Program-made: the position numbers and the translations under genes | NCBI RefSeq assembly: GCF_000002985.6 | Contig: NC_003283.11 | Location: 2,418,001 to 2,482,000, forward strand | Origin: Caenorhabditis elegans | Lineage: Eukaryota > Nematoda > Chromadorea > Rhabditida > Rhabditidae | Reading direction: 5' to 3' | Length of the DNA stretch: 64,000 nucleotides | The notes under the pieces: generated by a model | Database searches by the model: none | Seen by the model: the letters and a program-made list of their open reading frames with translations, nothing else | What the model was told of the DNA's origin: nothing | Shown: positions 41,637 to 53,590 of the stretch, in pieces | Numbering within the stretch: the first letter of the stretch is position 1 | How the letters are laid out: each line of letters opens with the position of its first letter

Positions 41637-42893
41637 ATGTTTCGTTTAGTGGTAGCTCTTTCGATTCTACAATTAGTCGCTGGGCAATGTGCCCATTATG
41701 AGGACAAGTTGATTGGAGATCTGTAAGTTTTTCTTAAGTTACATTTTGGAAAAAAAAAAGATTTAATTCTTAAATTTTCAAATTTTCAGATGTTACTCAT
41801 TTTACACTGAAACCCGGAATTTCGACGGAGCCGAACGAGCTTGCTCGGGGAACAACCAAAATTTGGCAGTACTTCACAATACTCTACAAACTAACTTCTT
41901 AGCATGTGAGTTTTGAGGACACAAGTAGGCATAGGTAGGGCTGGAATAGCTCGGTCGGTAGTGGTGGGGACTGGAAGCCTAGATGTCAAGAGTTCAAGTC
42001 CTTCAATACACAACTGTATGATTGACCACAGTCCCCGGCCCAAACGTGGCCTGAACCAAAAGCCCAGTGTGAATACCGTACCTGGCTCCTAGATTCACAT
42101 AGCGCTTGAGGAACTTAGCCTTTTATATTCTTTCCAAATACTTTAATTCCTTTTACAGCAATCGTTCGTAGCCAAACTGGCGCAACAAAGTTTTGGATCG
42201 GTTTAAGCCGTGCAACTCCGAGCTCTAGATTCCAATGGGACGACGGAACCACAATGTATTGGAGCAACTTCAATATGAATCATGCGAAGGATAACAATTA
42301 TGTTGCCGAACATACGACTGACGGAAAATGGCAGACAATTGGCAAGCACCACGAGCTTCCTTTTGTATGCAGTTATGATCCGAAAAACTTTACTCGTGAG
42401 TAGAAGGTTTTTTCTGAAATAAGACAATCAGAGAGTTTTAGCAATTCCATCTGGTTCCGGGTCCACACCTGATTTCACAAATGGCCCAGCTTCGGGAGCC
42501 ACTGACGAGCCGATCTCCGACGCTACCGGAGCCTATTCCACTGACTTGCCATTTTCTGATTCCCCAACTGGAGCTTCCGATCTACCATTCTTTGGATCTT
42601 CGGGAGCTACTGATTTCCCAGTCTCGGGTGGTCCATCTGATTCACCAATTTATCCAGCTTCGGGAGCCACTGACGAGCCGATCTCCGACGCTACCGGAGT
42701 CGCAAGTTCCGATGGACCATTGGCCTACTCCACCGACTTGCCATTCTCCGATTCTCCAACTGGAGCTTCCGATATGCCATTTTTTGGAACTTCTGACTAC
42801 CCAGTCTCGGGTGGTCCATTTGGCACCCCAGATTTCCCAGTTTCGGACGGCCCATCTGGATCATCTGATTATCCAGTCTCCGCAGGTTTCTAA
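41637..42893 (+). CDS. Secreted C-type lectin with serine/proline/glycine-rich tail
   Basis: Nematode clec-type protein. Exons 41637-41722, 41790-41905, 42159-42395 and 42442-42893 give 296 aa. A signal peptide (MFRLVVALSILQLVAG) precedes one C-type lectin domain: CYSFYTETRNFDGAERAC, FWIGLSR, FQWDDGTTMYW, then the last cysteine in LPFVCSYD. No EPN or QPD sugar-specificity motif nor a WND calcium motif is obvious, so sugar binding is doubtful. About 150 residues of low-complexity tail follow, with repeats of SGATDEPISDATG and FSDSPTGASD, likely an O-glycosylated stalk. AATAAA lies at 42905. Intron 2 carries a tRNA-derived element. Such proteins are often induced by pathogens in C. elegans. Confidence 0.9.
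41938..42118 (+). repeat. tRNA-derived SINE-like element
   Basis: GGGCTGGAATAGCTCGGTCG, continuing to GGTAG, contains an A box. AGTTCAAGTCC 60 bases on fits a pol III B box. A tail of about 115 bases (CCCGGCCCAAACGTGG) follows. The distance fits a tRNA, but stem pairing is poor. It is within intron 2 of the lectin gene. Confidence 0.7.
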
Positions 42894-42904
42894 TGATTTT
42901 ACTG

Positions 42905-42910
42905 AATAAA
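42905..42910 (+). terminator. Polyadenylation signal of the lectin gene
   Basis: Canonical AATAAA 12 bases after the stop codon. Confidence 0.7.
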
Positions 42911-43319
42911 GTTTCAAGCATTAATCACTCGTTTGTACAAGCTCAATGGACTCGAATTTTGTCGGCTGCACATTTTTTAACATGGAAACAAAACTGCTAG
43001 AAGTTCAGTCTAATTTCCTGATTAGAAATAGTGAAAAATCAGTAATGATGAAAGTTTTTAGACGTAACTCTTATCTAAATTGCGTGATAAGGAGGTTATC
43101 CAAATTGATGTTTGCATGACGGGAAACTACTGATTCGTCACTTTTCAGATTACAAAAAAAATCAAAAGTTGGGAAATGAAATAAAATTTAAATCAATGAT
43201 CACTTTGTGAACATGATAAAGAGGCCAGAAATGTTTCCAGATTTTTTTTCAGAGCGTGAATCGAAGGTTGAAACTAGGCGAAAAGGTTTTTTTTTTTTTG
43301 ACAATAAAAGTTTAAAAAA

Positions 43320-46300
43320 TTAACATTTCACTGTTGGTTCTTGTTTTTTCGTATATCCCGCCGCATCGGACCTTGCCAAAAATGGGAATCCTGCGTTGCA
43401 GGCAACAATGAGTCCGCTGATAACCAGGAAAAATGTTTTCCACTGAAATTCTAGTGGTTTTTAAAGATTTTCAAACAGAGGCTAATTACCTGTTCGTTAG
43501 TATAATTCGGGCAGATTATGCTGACTAAAGTTGGGGACAGGAATTGTGAGGCGTAGGCAGTGAACGACATAACGGTCAGAGTGTAATGGACGTGTTGAAG
43601 ACAGCGCTGAAAATTTATTTTCTAAAAAAATTATCATTTTTGAATAATTTGGAGCATAGCTTCATTGATACCCAATTAAAACGTAATGTCGACTTCCAAA
43701 ATTATGATAGGTGAAAACTGAGTTTGCACCAATATTTGACTGTGAATTTAAAAAAATTTGAAAAAGTTTAGGATTTTTTTGGAGTCAATAACCTGTAAGT
43801 ATTAGAAACAGTAACGGGCCGAAATCTTTTTTTTGTAGTTTTCAAACTTTAAAAATTATTCAAATCGATGGTTTTTTTTCGGCAAATAGGTAAATTGCCG
43901 GAATTCAAAATTTCCGGCAAATCGCAAATTGCCGGAATTCAAAATTTCCGGCAAATCGCAAATTGCCGGAATTCAAAATTTCCGACAAATCAGCAAATGG
44001 GTAAATTGCTAAAATTAAAAATTTTCGGCAAATCGGCAATTTGCCGGAGTTGGAAAGTTCCGCCATATCGGCAAGACACCAAATTGCCGGAATTGAATCG
44101 GCAAGTTGTTGATTTGCCGAAATTGCCGAAATACGGCAATTGCCGAACATTTTCGGCAATTTCGACAAAATTTGCTCCTACATCTATTTTGAAAAGTATG
44201 CAAATTGTATGAAAAAATCTGAAGAAAACGGGAAAAAAAATTCAAAAAGGCACAACTTTAAGTGTTTCAATCTTATAAAGAATCTCTCTAAAACTTCCGG
44301 CGAACTGGCAAATCGGCAAATTGACAAAAATTAAATTTTTTGGCAAATCGGCAAACCTGCAATTTGCCGGTTTTCCGAACTTGCCAAAAATAAAAATTTT
44401 CCACAAATCGGCAAATTAGCAAGTTTTAAAAATTTTAACCTAGGAAAAAACCACTCGCCAGCTGAATATTGTGTATATTCGAAATTTTACCTTTTTATTT
44501 TTGGAAATTTTTTTATAGGAACTCACCAATTGTACACACTTTACAACTCCCATAATATTCAACCCAGATGATACAATTGCAAAATTAAAGGCAATTTGAG
44601 CAATCACCCGGTTGGTAGTAAAAGCCATGACCACCAATCCGGCGACTAGACCAATTTGAAAAATCGATGCAAAAAATACGAATCTTGCCTGGAATATGAT
44701 ACGTTTAAAAAACAATTTCAGAGCTGGCTTACTCTTTCAGACAATCCAGTAAGCTTGTCAGAGATCCGGCCAGCTGAAAACTTGGCGATCGCTGATAGGA
44801 TGAACGGAAGTGCTGTGAGAAAACCGGTCTCCTTCACATCGAATTTCAAAACTTCTCGGAGGTATGTGGGTCCATAGATACACAAAACGTAGAAGCCCAT
44901 GTTTCCACCAAAAAGTGAAATCCAAGAAATGATGACTGTCGGGTCTGTGGAAACTGCAAAGTATGGAACTGGTTCCTTGATTTTTTCGACTTTTCCGGTG
45001 GAAATTTTTCGCAGTTCTTTTTGCGAGACGTTTCTGGAATTTGTTAAAATTTATGTCAGAAAAATGTCCTTGGAAATCGGGTTTGTAAATTTTTACAAAA
45101 AATAAATATTCACAAAAAAATTCCACATGTTCCCAGATTTTTCTAAAAGTTTTCAAAATAGTCAAAAAATTCACAGGCACATCAAGAGATTTCTGAAAAT
45201 TTTCAGGCTTGTCGAATTTTCACGTTTTCACCTGGCAGATGTCCCATTACGGTTTGATCTACAAAAAAATGCGGGAATTTTTCTCCCAAAAAGTGTGACG
45301 TCAGCACGTTCTTAACTATGCGCAATCAGTCTGCGTCTCTTCTCCCGCATTTTTTGAAGATCTCTGTAGATCAAGCCGAAATGAGACACTCAGACACCAC
45401 GAGAATTTTCACGAAGTTTCTCCGGCACTTTTTTTTTAATTTCCAGATTTCTTTTTAATTTTTTGAATTTCCGCCAAATTTTCCTCACTATCAGAAAGTT
45501 TGAATTTTCGCCAAATTTTTCTCACTGTCGGTAAATTCGAATTTTCCGCAAAAAAAATTCCGTGAAAAATTCGAATTACCGCTAAAACTATTCTCAAAAA
45601 TTTTTAAATTCCCGCCACAATTTTTCACAAAAAATTTAAATGTTCCGCAAAAATAATTCCGAAAAAAAATTGAGTTTGAATTCCCGCCAAAATGTTTTTT
45701 ATTGAAAATTTGAATTTCCCTCCATGGTCTCACAGCGACGAGCCAACCAACCTGTGCAACTTCGGGTCATCGGTATAGGTGAACCAAAAAACCGTATACA
45801 AAACAAAAGTGATTGCTCCGGATATATAATAAATCGATCGCCAACCAACCGCCGATTCACAAAGCAATCCGGAAACCGGCATACATATTACATTACTCAG
45901 TTGAAAAGCACACGCAAGTATTGACATAAATGTGTTCGCTTCACTTTTCGGAGCCCAGACGCCTGGCACAACGCCAACTGCGGTGAACAGGACGGCGGCT
46001 CCGATGCCTTGCAGAACTCTACACAGGAATGATGTGTAGAAGCCGACGGAGACAGCCAGTGGGAATAGAAATGATCCGAGCCCGGAGATGAAGCCGGATA
46101 TTGTTTGAGTGTTGCGAAGACCGATGGAGCTTATTTGAGGTACTGATGGTACAAGGCCTATAAGTCCACCGATAGCTACTCCCGAGAAGAGTAGCGATTT
46201 TTCAGTACTTCGCTCGAACCAATGGGTTTCTGAAATTTCTTACATTACAAAAAAATTGAAGATCGGAAATTTGCAAACCTGTGGAATTATGGAACATATG

Positions 46301-46579
46301 GAAATCCTCTACAATATCGTCCATACAAATTACAGTAAAATTCAATGTTAACGTGTTCATCTGCATGAATGTTAAGCAGATTAATCTGAAATCAATCTGA
46401 TCAATCGGGCAGGCACGTAGACAGGTAGACGTGCCTGCCTATTTTAAAACTCACGTCAAAACCATTACATAAATCCTGGTCCTATTCCAAAACACAAAAC
46501 TTGACGTTTTTCGCACTTGCGGGAATTCGAAGCCTGTTATCATATCTTTTGGATCCTTGCAATTTGTGATCGACGCCAT
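43320..46579 (-). CDS. SLC17-type transporter, copy 1 (intact)
   Basis: Major facilitator of the SLC17 type (sodium-phosphate / vesicular anion transporters); substrate not predictable. Exons on the minus strand are 46579-46455, 46385-46279, 46229-45752, 45033-44733, 44688-44527, 43606-43490 and 43442-43320, giving 470 aa and about 10-12 membrane segments. Typical parts are FTVICMDDIVED in the first extracellular loop, GGLIGLVPSVP, LCRVLQGIG and GVVPGVWAPKSEANTF in the first half. GPTYLREVLKF, SAGRISDKL, NFAIVSSGLNIMGV and ARSDAAGYTK follow in the second. Exons 2-6 (107, 478, 301, 162, 117 nt) have the same length in the intact copy at 58.9-63.3 kb, showing tandem duplication. Intron 5 contains R3 and intron 3 contains R4 plus R1. 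Probably plasma-membrane located. Confidence 0.92.
43868..44430. mobile_element. R3 element
   Basis: Very regular GCCGGAATTCAAAATTTCCG units of about 38 bases in tandem at 43895-43985, then irregular units. In intron 5 of SLC17 copy 1. Confidence 0.75.
45221..45401. mobile_element. R1 MITE copy 11
   Basis: In intron 3 of SLC17 copy 1, followed directly by R4 units (45420-45722). Confidence 0.8.
45420..45722. repeat. R4 minisatellite
   Basis: AATTCCCGCCAAAATG/AATTTTCCGC units reaching to 30 bases from the exon 3 donor of SLC17 copy 1. Confidence 0.75.
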
Positions 46580-47104
46580 TTTTCCACAAAAAAACCATAT
46601 AACTTTTCTAGCATAATATACCCACTGTAACCCCTAAAGTTGGACGAATTGTCATCAGAATCAAAAGTTTGCCAATTTGCATACTACACTCGCAACGAAT
46701 ACCACAGGAAAACGACAATGAATGTTTGAACTAGTATGTATTAGCCACGGTGTGGATTTTTTTAACGAAAATTGAAAAAACATGTTCCAAAAACTATCAG
46801 TCTGTGATTGATCTAGAACACTGCTGAAAATGATTGCAAAAAATTCCAATCAAGCAGTAAATTTTTTTAAACAAAACGCTCTCTTTTCCTATTAATAATT
46901 TAAATTTGTGAAATAAAATAGGGATTTTTAAGTTTAAAATTTCCGGTCGCTTGTTTTTTTAATAGTCCAAAATGATCGAATTTCATAATACTCCAAAAAT
47001 TGTCAGATTGTTCAAAACTTTCTGTCAAAGTTTGCCAAATTTTTCGAAAAATATGCAGTTTTTTGAGTGAGTTCGAGAATTTTGGCAAGTTTGACTGTTT
47101 AAAT
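46580..47104. other. Intergenic, no gene seen
   Basis: AT-rich upstream region of SLC17 copy 1. TTGCCAATTTG-like scraps occur, but no element ends or exons. Confidence 0.5.
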
Positions 47105-48303
47105 CAGGGGCAATTGCCGTCCGGCAAATTTTTTTGTTGACAAATCCGGTTTGGCGATTTGCATGTAGGTTTTTTTCCGGCAAATTGCCGATTTGCCGTT
47201 TGCCGAATATCAATTTGCCGGAAGGTTTTAGAGGAATTTTCAATATGACAGAAATACAGTGCCGGCCAATATTCTATTCGTTTTCGGGTTTTCGGTGATT
47301 CGCTTGAGTTGTTCAAACACGTGTAACTCAAAAACTATAACAGCTAGGAAAATATTTTCAATTAACAAAATGTTGCCGGTTAATTTATCTTCATTTTCCA
47401 TGTTGCCGAATTTTCATAACTTTGTTGAGGAAAAAGTTATAGCAGCTGACATCCGGCGGGTTGGTATTTTGACAGTAATTGTTAAGTGACGCACAACTTT
47501 AAAACTAGATGTTTTCATAAAACAAAGATAAAGAAAAAAAAATGTTAAACCTACAATAGAAGGGTAAGAATTGACAACATTTTCTCATAATGCATGCAAT
47601 ATATTTTGAAATCAAATTCTAAGTTGAAAAACTTTTATACGTGTTGAAACTATTCGCATTTTAAGTTTTTCATGTGAAAACTGCTCTGTGAAAAATTTGA
47701 ATTCAATTTTCAGAACATGCTTCAAATTTCGAAATTTGTGCTTCATTTTAATTGTTTTTATAGAATCTCCTGGTCTATTTAAAAGAAAATAGCACATTGC
47801 AAAACGTAAAACGCTTCATGGAGATTGTTTTCTCATTAAACTTTGTTTCTTTAAAACATCTAGTTTCAAAGTTGTGAGTCATTTAGAAATTCAAGTCAAA
47901 AACGAACCCGCCGGATGTCGGCTGCTGTAATTATTTTTGGAAAAGAGTTATGCTATTTTTAAAAAATAAAAAATGTAGAAAAAGTAATCGGCAACATATT
48001 GTTAGTTTGAAATATTTTTCTAACTATTACAGTTTTCTAGTTACACGTGTTTGAACAACTCAATCTAATCACCCACAACCCGAAAACGAATAGAATATTG
48101 GGCGGCACTGTACTTAAAACTGTGCCTTTTTGAAATTTTTTTCCCCATTGTCTTTAGATCATAGAATTCGCTCACTTTTCAAAATAAATGTAGGAACACT
48201 TATAGGATGCGTACAATTTTGCCGATTAAAATTGACCTTCTTTTTTCGGTAACTGCCGGTATTCAGGCAATTTGCCGATTTGCCGATTTGCCGTTTATCC
48301 CTG
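47105..48303. mobile_element. R3 element interrupted by a Tc1-ended palindrome
   Basis: R3 ends CAGGGGCAATTGCCG and GCCGTTTATCCCTG surround an insertion at 47257-48110. Removing the insertion and one TA rejoins GACAGAAATA to CTTAAAACTG, as in uninterrupted R3 copies near 51.3 kb. Confidence 0.8.
47257..48110. mobile_element. Tc1-ended palindromic element, 854 bp
   Basis: TA duplications at 47255-47256 and 48111-48112. Ends CAGTGCCGGCCAATATTC and CAGTGCCGCCCAATATTC. The arms pair for several hundred bases (CGAAAACGAATAGAATATT; CACGTGTAACT). No transposase. Confidence 0.85.
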
Positions 48304-48873
48304 GTTGAAATACAAAAGATAAAAAGTCAGAATATAAAAGTCATGGAAATTTTTCTTTGTCCGACATCTAGAATTGTAATAAGTGTTCACCATTTTTGAC
48401 TTTGAATAAAACAATTTTTTTTAATCCAATTTTTTAATTATGATTTTCAAACCTTGTTGCACTGTATGAACAGTTTTTATAATTTTTCTTGCTAACAATG
48501 CTCCATATGAAAACCTGAAAATAGTCTACTTTATAGACTATAATAATCTTCAGTTTTTGAAATTAACCTCCACTTGATATATTTTTTTCAATTCCAATTG
48601 TTTTTCATTTTTCTTGAAAAATAGTAAAGATAACCTCTCCGTACTTCATTCACTTTTTTCCTGTACTCTGCTTTCCGCGTCTTTTATTATTCTTATTTTT
48701 CTTTTTCACATGATTGTACTAGCAATGACCGTTCCTAAAGTGCATCTGATGCGAATCCCGCATGATCTTCAAGAATCGGAGGCCTACAGAACCGGTACTT
48801 AAACGGAGAGGCATTTCTGAAAATAATGTGAGCTTGTTTCTTGCATCTTACTTTTAAATAAAAAATATATTCC
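48304..48873. other. Astacin upstream region
   Basis: AT-rich; a short open frame at 48614-48802 (LLSASFIILIFLFHMIVLAM) could encode a small hydrophobic peptide but lacks support. No clear promoter motif. Confidence 0.4.
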
Positions 48874-50504
48874 ATGATTTTCCCTTTACTACTGACATTA
48901 ATACTACCAAATTTCGTAGCTCCAAAAGTTCTCGAGCCTGAAAAAGACGATGAAATCGCAGTGAGTACTCAAAGAGAAAAAACTTTTTTTGACATGAAAT
49001 TGGTACAACAAAATTAATTTTCAAAATAAATAAATATTCGAGTACTTTAGCAGTGGAGATTCGGTCTAAAAGTTTCCAAAATCCGATTGGAAAAATCTGA
49101 GTTTTCACCACTTTTTTACACATTGAAAATTTTCAACAATTTTTGTAAATTTTAACTATAATATTTTGTCATTTTAGCAATTTTTAGCAATTTAAAAAAT
49201 GCAAATTTCAGATCTTAACAAAGCTGCCAACATTTGAGCCATCAAAGTATGGCCATATTAATATTCCCTTAAGAAAGAAACGAGGAATCGCTCTCCATCC
49301 TTTGCAATGGGCATCGTAGTAAGTGAACCAATGGTGTGCGGCAATTGCCGTTCGGCAAATTTGGCAAATCGGCAAGTTACCGGTTTGCCCATTTGCTGGA
49401 AATTTTCATTTTCGGCGAATTGCCGGTTTGCCGATTTTCCGGAAATTTTCAATTTCGGCAATTTTCCCGATTTGCCGTTTGCGGGATATCAGATTTGCCG
49501 GAAATTTTTAGAGGAATATTTTACAAGACGAAAACACTTTAAACTGGGTCTTTTTGAAATGTTTTCCGTTTTTTAAACATATTTTCATATAATTTATTTA
49601 CTTTTCAAAATAGATGTATGAACATTCATTGGTTGCGTACAGTTTTGCCGATTGAAATTTAAATTCTGAAATTTCCGAAAAAAAAGTGCACACCCACACT
49701 TTGCCGAAAATTCTCGGCAATTGCCGTTTTTCGGGCATATACGGCAAATCGACAATTTTCCGGTTTGCCGGTTTGCCAATTTGCCGAAAATTTTCAATTC
49801 CGCCATTTTTGCCGATTTGCCGATTTGACGATTTTATGTTATTTTTCTCATTTTCCAGTCTCTGGCCAAACGCAGAAGTTCCATATGATATAGCCACCCA
49901 TTACACTTCCACTGAAAAATCAATAATTCTATCTGCAATGGAAGCATTCAAAAATGTCACCTGTGTCAGGTTCCGTCCCCGTGCTGCAACTGACAAGCAT
50001 TATCTTCAAATTAATAAGTACTTTAACGTAGAACGCTGCTTTTCCTATATAGGCCGTCAAAGCAGCCGCACGCTTTTTGGAACTCCTGAAGGAAACGTCG
50101 AGACCCGAATGAGACTCGATCCCGCATGCCTTCGCGGCAATGGACGTGGAATTGTGATGCATGAGTTGATGCACATCCTAGGATTCTACCACGAGCATCA
50201 GAGAGACGATCGGGACCGTCGCATCGTTGGATCAGCTGTGCATTATAATTTCAAGATCTATCGCCGTGCCAAGACATTATATATGGGCGCTTACGATGCC
50301 AATTCAATTATGCACTACAACTTCCAAAATCTTCCTTGGCAGAGGAGAGATCATTTTTCGACGTCGGATATTATTAACATAAATACTTTTTACAAGTGCA
50401 AGAACCTATTGAGCAGTAAACTTGCTCCGAAAGTCCCTATTAGTCCTACTTCAACTAGTACTACAGCCATTACTACAACAAATACTACTACCACTAAATT
50501 ATGA
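48874..50504 (+). CDS. Astacin-type zinc metalloprotease, short (nas family)
   Basis: Secreted astacin. Exons 48874-48960, 49212-49315 and 49859-50504 give 278 aa. A short signal peptide (MIFPLLLTLILPNFVAP) is followed by a propeptide with a dibasic RKKRG cleavage site. The catalytic domain begins LWPNAEVPYDI. It contains the zinc signature HELMHILGFYHEHQRDDRD, the Met-turn SIMHYNF and four cysteines placed as in astacin. There are no EGF or CUB domains, only a threonine-rich tail (STSTTAITTTNTTTTK), so it belongs with the short nas proteases, perhaps digestive. The exon 2 donor at 49316 (GTAGTA) is required to give SLWPN in frame. Intron 2 is almost wholly R3 sequence. Confidence 0.9.
49325..49850. 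mobile_element. R3 element filling astacin intron 2
   Basis: Starts with GTGTGCGGCAATTGCCG and ends in GCCGATTTGACG, 9 bases after the donor and 9 before the acceptor. Intron 2 is thus about 96% element. Confidence 0.75.
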
Positions 50505-51144
50505 GTGATAAGATTAAAAAAAGGACTAATTTCTTTCCCAACATTTTTTCCTTGGTACTCATTTTTGTCTAATTTATATCTAATTTATATGATCTCAAGT
50601 TTTGGTGTTTCAAATAAAAATAAATTTTTAATTTTTAAATATAATAAATTTTTAAAAAAACTTTGGAAAATGAACAGTATTTATTTAAACATTTCTAGAC
50701 CAACGGACGTCCGGTCTGGTTAAACAAGGCGTCAGGTGTCTTAGAAAAACCGGTTGTTCATTTTCCCAGACAAACAATAGACAAAGGTATAACAACATTT
50801 TTGTTAGACGGGGTTGGTGGGAGAGAAAAAACAGTTTCAGACAATTTTTTGATATTAAAAACTTGATGTGATGCCGGTTAAACCTCAAAAATAAACAATT
50901 TACTATTATTTCATTCGATTTGGCAATGCAGGCATGGAAACGCCTGCCTCGCCTGCCTTTTGGGGACGTACGACGGCCTCCCGTTTTTGTATAGTACGAC
51001 GCGGAACCGAAAAATGTCGGGCGCTGCGAAGTTTCACTGTGTGGTGCAAACACCAAGTCTTTGATTTCAGCTCAAATTGCAAAAACAAACAATTTTTTTA
51101 ATGATTTCAAACATTTTTTTTTCTAGTTTATGAATGACTCAACA
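50505..51144. other. Intergenic; includes R5 at about 50918-51065
   Basis: AT-rich 3' flank of the astacin gene, then an R5 copy (CGCCTGCCTCGCCTGCC, CACCAAGTCTTTGA). No gene supported. Confidence 0.55.
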
Positions 51145-51432
51145 CAGGGTGGGCGGCAATTGCCGTTTGGCAAATCGGCAAATTGCCGATTTGCCGATTT
51201 GCCGGAAATTTTCATTTTCGGCAAATTGCCGATTTGCCGTTTGCCGGATATCAGATTCGCCGGAAGTGTTCATAGAAATTTTTTTTTAAGAGGGAAACAC
51301 TTAAAACTGTGTCTTTTTGAATTTTATCCGGCAAGTTCGGCAAATCGGCAATTTGTCGGTTTGCCGGTTTGCCGGAAATTACAATTCCGGCAATTTCGAT
51401 TTGCCGGACAAATTGTTTGCCGCCCACCCCTG
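51145..51432. mobile_element. R3 element with both termini, compact
   Basis: CAGGGTGGGCGGCAATTGCC and GTTTGCCGCCCACCCCTG bound a 288-base fold-back, the clearest R3 unit in the window. Confidence 0.85.
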
Positions 51433-52539
51433 ACTTATTTATAAAAATATCTGTTCCGTTTCTCTGTTTGTTTTTGAACGTCACGCCCAACGTCATTAAG
51501 AATTGTCGGCGGAGAACGTCGTGGTGAGATCCATTTTGGCGGGAATTCAAATTTCTTCAGAAAATTTTGGCTGGTTTAACATATATTGAAAAATTCGAAA
51601 AGCTTCTTTATTTTTCAAAATTTTTCACACAATATACATGAATACAACATTTCCACTAATTCCTCAAATTTATCATTACCAAAGTAACTAGCTTCGACAT
51701 GATTCCACCGTCTTCTTCTTGGTATAGTCTGCGGCATCTGATTTGGTGAGGAATGGGAACCCGACCGTGCACACAATTATGATTGCACTGATCACCAGGA
51801 AAAGCGTTGTCCACTGAAAATTTGTTGTTCTTGAATTTAATTTCAGACTCTATAATTTCAGGTACCTGCGCTGGAGTGTTATCCGGGCAAATAATCCCCA
51901 CTATTACTGGAGCCAAAAATTGAACCAAGTAAGTTGTAAACGAGATTACGGCAATTGCAAAATGAACGTGTTGGAGGCAACGCTAAATGAAAAAAAAAAC
52001 CTTCTTTTTTTTAAATTTAAAATCAGATTTTTATTACCAATTGCACAACTTTAAAAACTCCCATCACATTCATTCCGGACGATACAATCGCAAAATTGAA
52101 CGCAATTTGAGCAATTAACCGATTCGTGGTAAAAGCCATTACAAGTAACCCGGCGACGAATCCAATTTGAGAGGTTGCAGCGAAAAATACGAATCGAGAC
52201 TGAAATTTTGTATTTAGTAATATATATTTTAAGTTCAAGTTCCAACCTTTTCCGATAAGAAAGACAACTTGTCTGAAATCTTGCCGGCTGCAAACTTGAT
52301 AATCGCTGATAGAATAAATGGAAGAGCTGACAAAAATCCAGTTTCCCTTACATCGAACTTGAGTATTTCTCGGAGATAAGTTGGGCCGTAAAGAGACAGG
52401 GAATATAGGCCGACAAAGCCTCCAAAACAAGTGATCCAAGTGATAAGAACAGTTGGGTCGGTGCAAATGGCAAGGTACCTTGACAATTTTGCCGCTGGAG
52501 ATTTTTTCAAGTTCCTTTTGCGATACATTTCTGGAAATT

Positions 52540-53065
52540 GTTTTTTTTTGAATTTTCCGCAAAAATGTTTCTCAAAAATTTGAATTTTCCGCCAAAATGT
52601 TGAAAATTGTGAATATCCGGCAATTTTTTTTTCCAATTTGAATTTCCTTTCAAAATTTTTTCTCAGAAAATTTGAATTTCCCGCCAAAATTTTTTCTTAG
52701 AAATTTCAAATTTCCCGCCAAAGTTCTTTTCTCAGAAAATTTGAATTTCCCGCTAAAAAAATTTTCTCAAAAAATTTGAACTTCACGTCAAAAATTTTTT
52801 CTTATTATTAGAAAAGTCAAATTCCCCGCCAAAATTCTTTTCTCAAAAAATTTTAATTTCACGCCATAAAAATTTCCAAAGAAATTAGACTCTCCCGCCA
52901 TAATGTTTTTGAAAAAATATATGATTTTTCGCTAATATTTTTTATCAAAAAATTTGCATATCCGGCCAAACGTGTTTTTTTTCTGAAAATTTGAATTTTC
53001 CGCAAAAAAATTTTCTCCGGAATTTTGAATTTCTATTTTTCTCAAAATATTTGATTTGCCGAAAA
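52540..53065. repeat. R4 minisatellite
   Basis: About 14 units of AATTTGAATTTCCCGCCAAAA in intron 3 of SLC17 copy 2. Array pieces continue at 53285-53416 and 53640-53790 around R1 copies. Confidence 0.8.
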
Positions 53066-53241
53066 TAGAGTGTCTCATTTCGGCTTGATCTACGTAGATC
53101 TATTAAAATGCGGGAGAAGAGACGCATAGTTCTCAACTGATTTTGCATGGTTAAAAACGTGCTGACGTCACATTTTTTTGGGCAAAAAAATCCCGAATTT
53201 TTGTTAGATCAAACCGTGATGGGAAAGTCTGGCATCACGTG
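53066..53241. mobile_element. R1 MITE copy 12
   Basis: In R4 sequence of intron 3, followed by CCAGTGCGCCCGCACTC, which also follows copy 13. Confidence 0.8.
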
Positions 53242-53416
53242 AACCAGTGCGCCCGCACTCTTATTTTGTCGGCTGCTTGACTTTTGAAGAAGATTTTCTC
53301 CAGAATTTTGAATTTACATTTTTCTCAATATATTTGAAATGCAGCCAATATTTTTCTCGGAAAATTTGAATTTTCCACCAAAATTTATCTCTTCACAAAG
53401 AACAATTTCGGAAAAA

Positions 53417-53590
53417 CACGTGGTGTCAGAGTGTCTCATGTCAGCTTGATCTACGTAGATCTACAAAAAATGCGGCAGTTCTCAACTGATTTGGCATGGT
53501 TAAAAACGTGCTGACGTCACATTTTTTTGGGCAAAAAAATCCCGAATTTTTGTTAGATCAAACCGTGATGAGACAGCCTGCCATCACGTG
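53417..53590. mobile_element. R1 MITE copy 13, tandem duplicate of copy 12
   Basis: Shares the unusual variant TCCCGAATTTTTGTTAGATC and the 50-base right flank (CCAGTGCGCCCGCACTC, TTGTCGGCTGCTTG) with copy 12. The pair therefore arose by local duplication. Confidence 0.82.

Noticed and set aside
41941-42005. tRNA gene in the lectin intron
   Set aside because: A and B boxes fit but acceptor and anticodon stems do not pair convincingly; treated as a SINE-like element.
49686-50504. 272-aa open frame starting at 49686 as the astacin start
   Set aside because: The first 57 residues are R3 translation; a signal peptide exon at 48874 and a propeptide exon at 49212 give a normal astacin.
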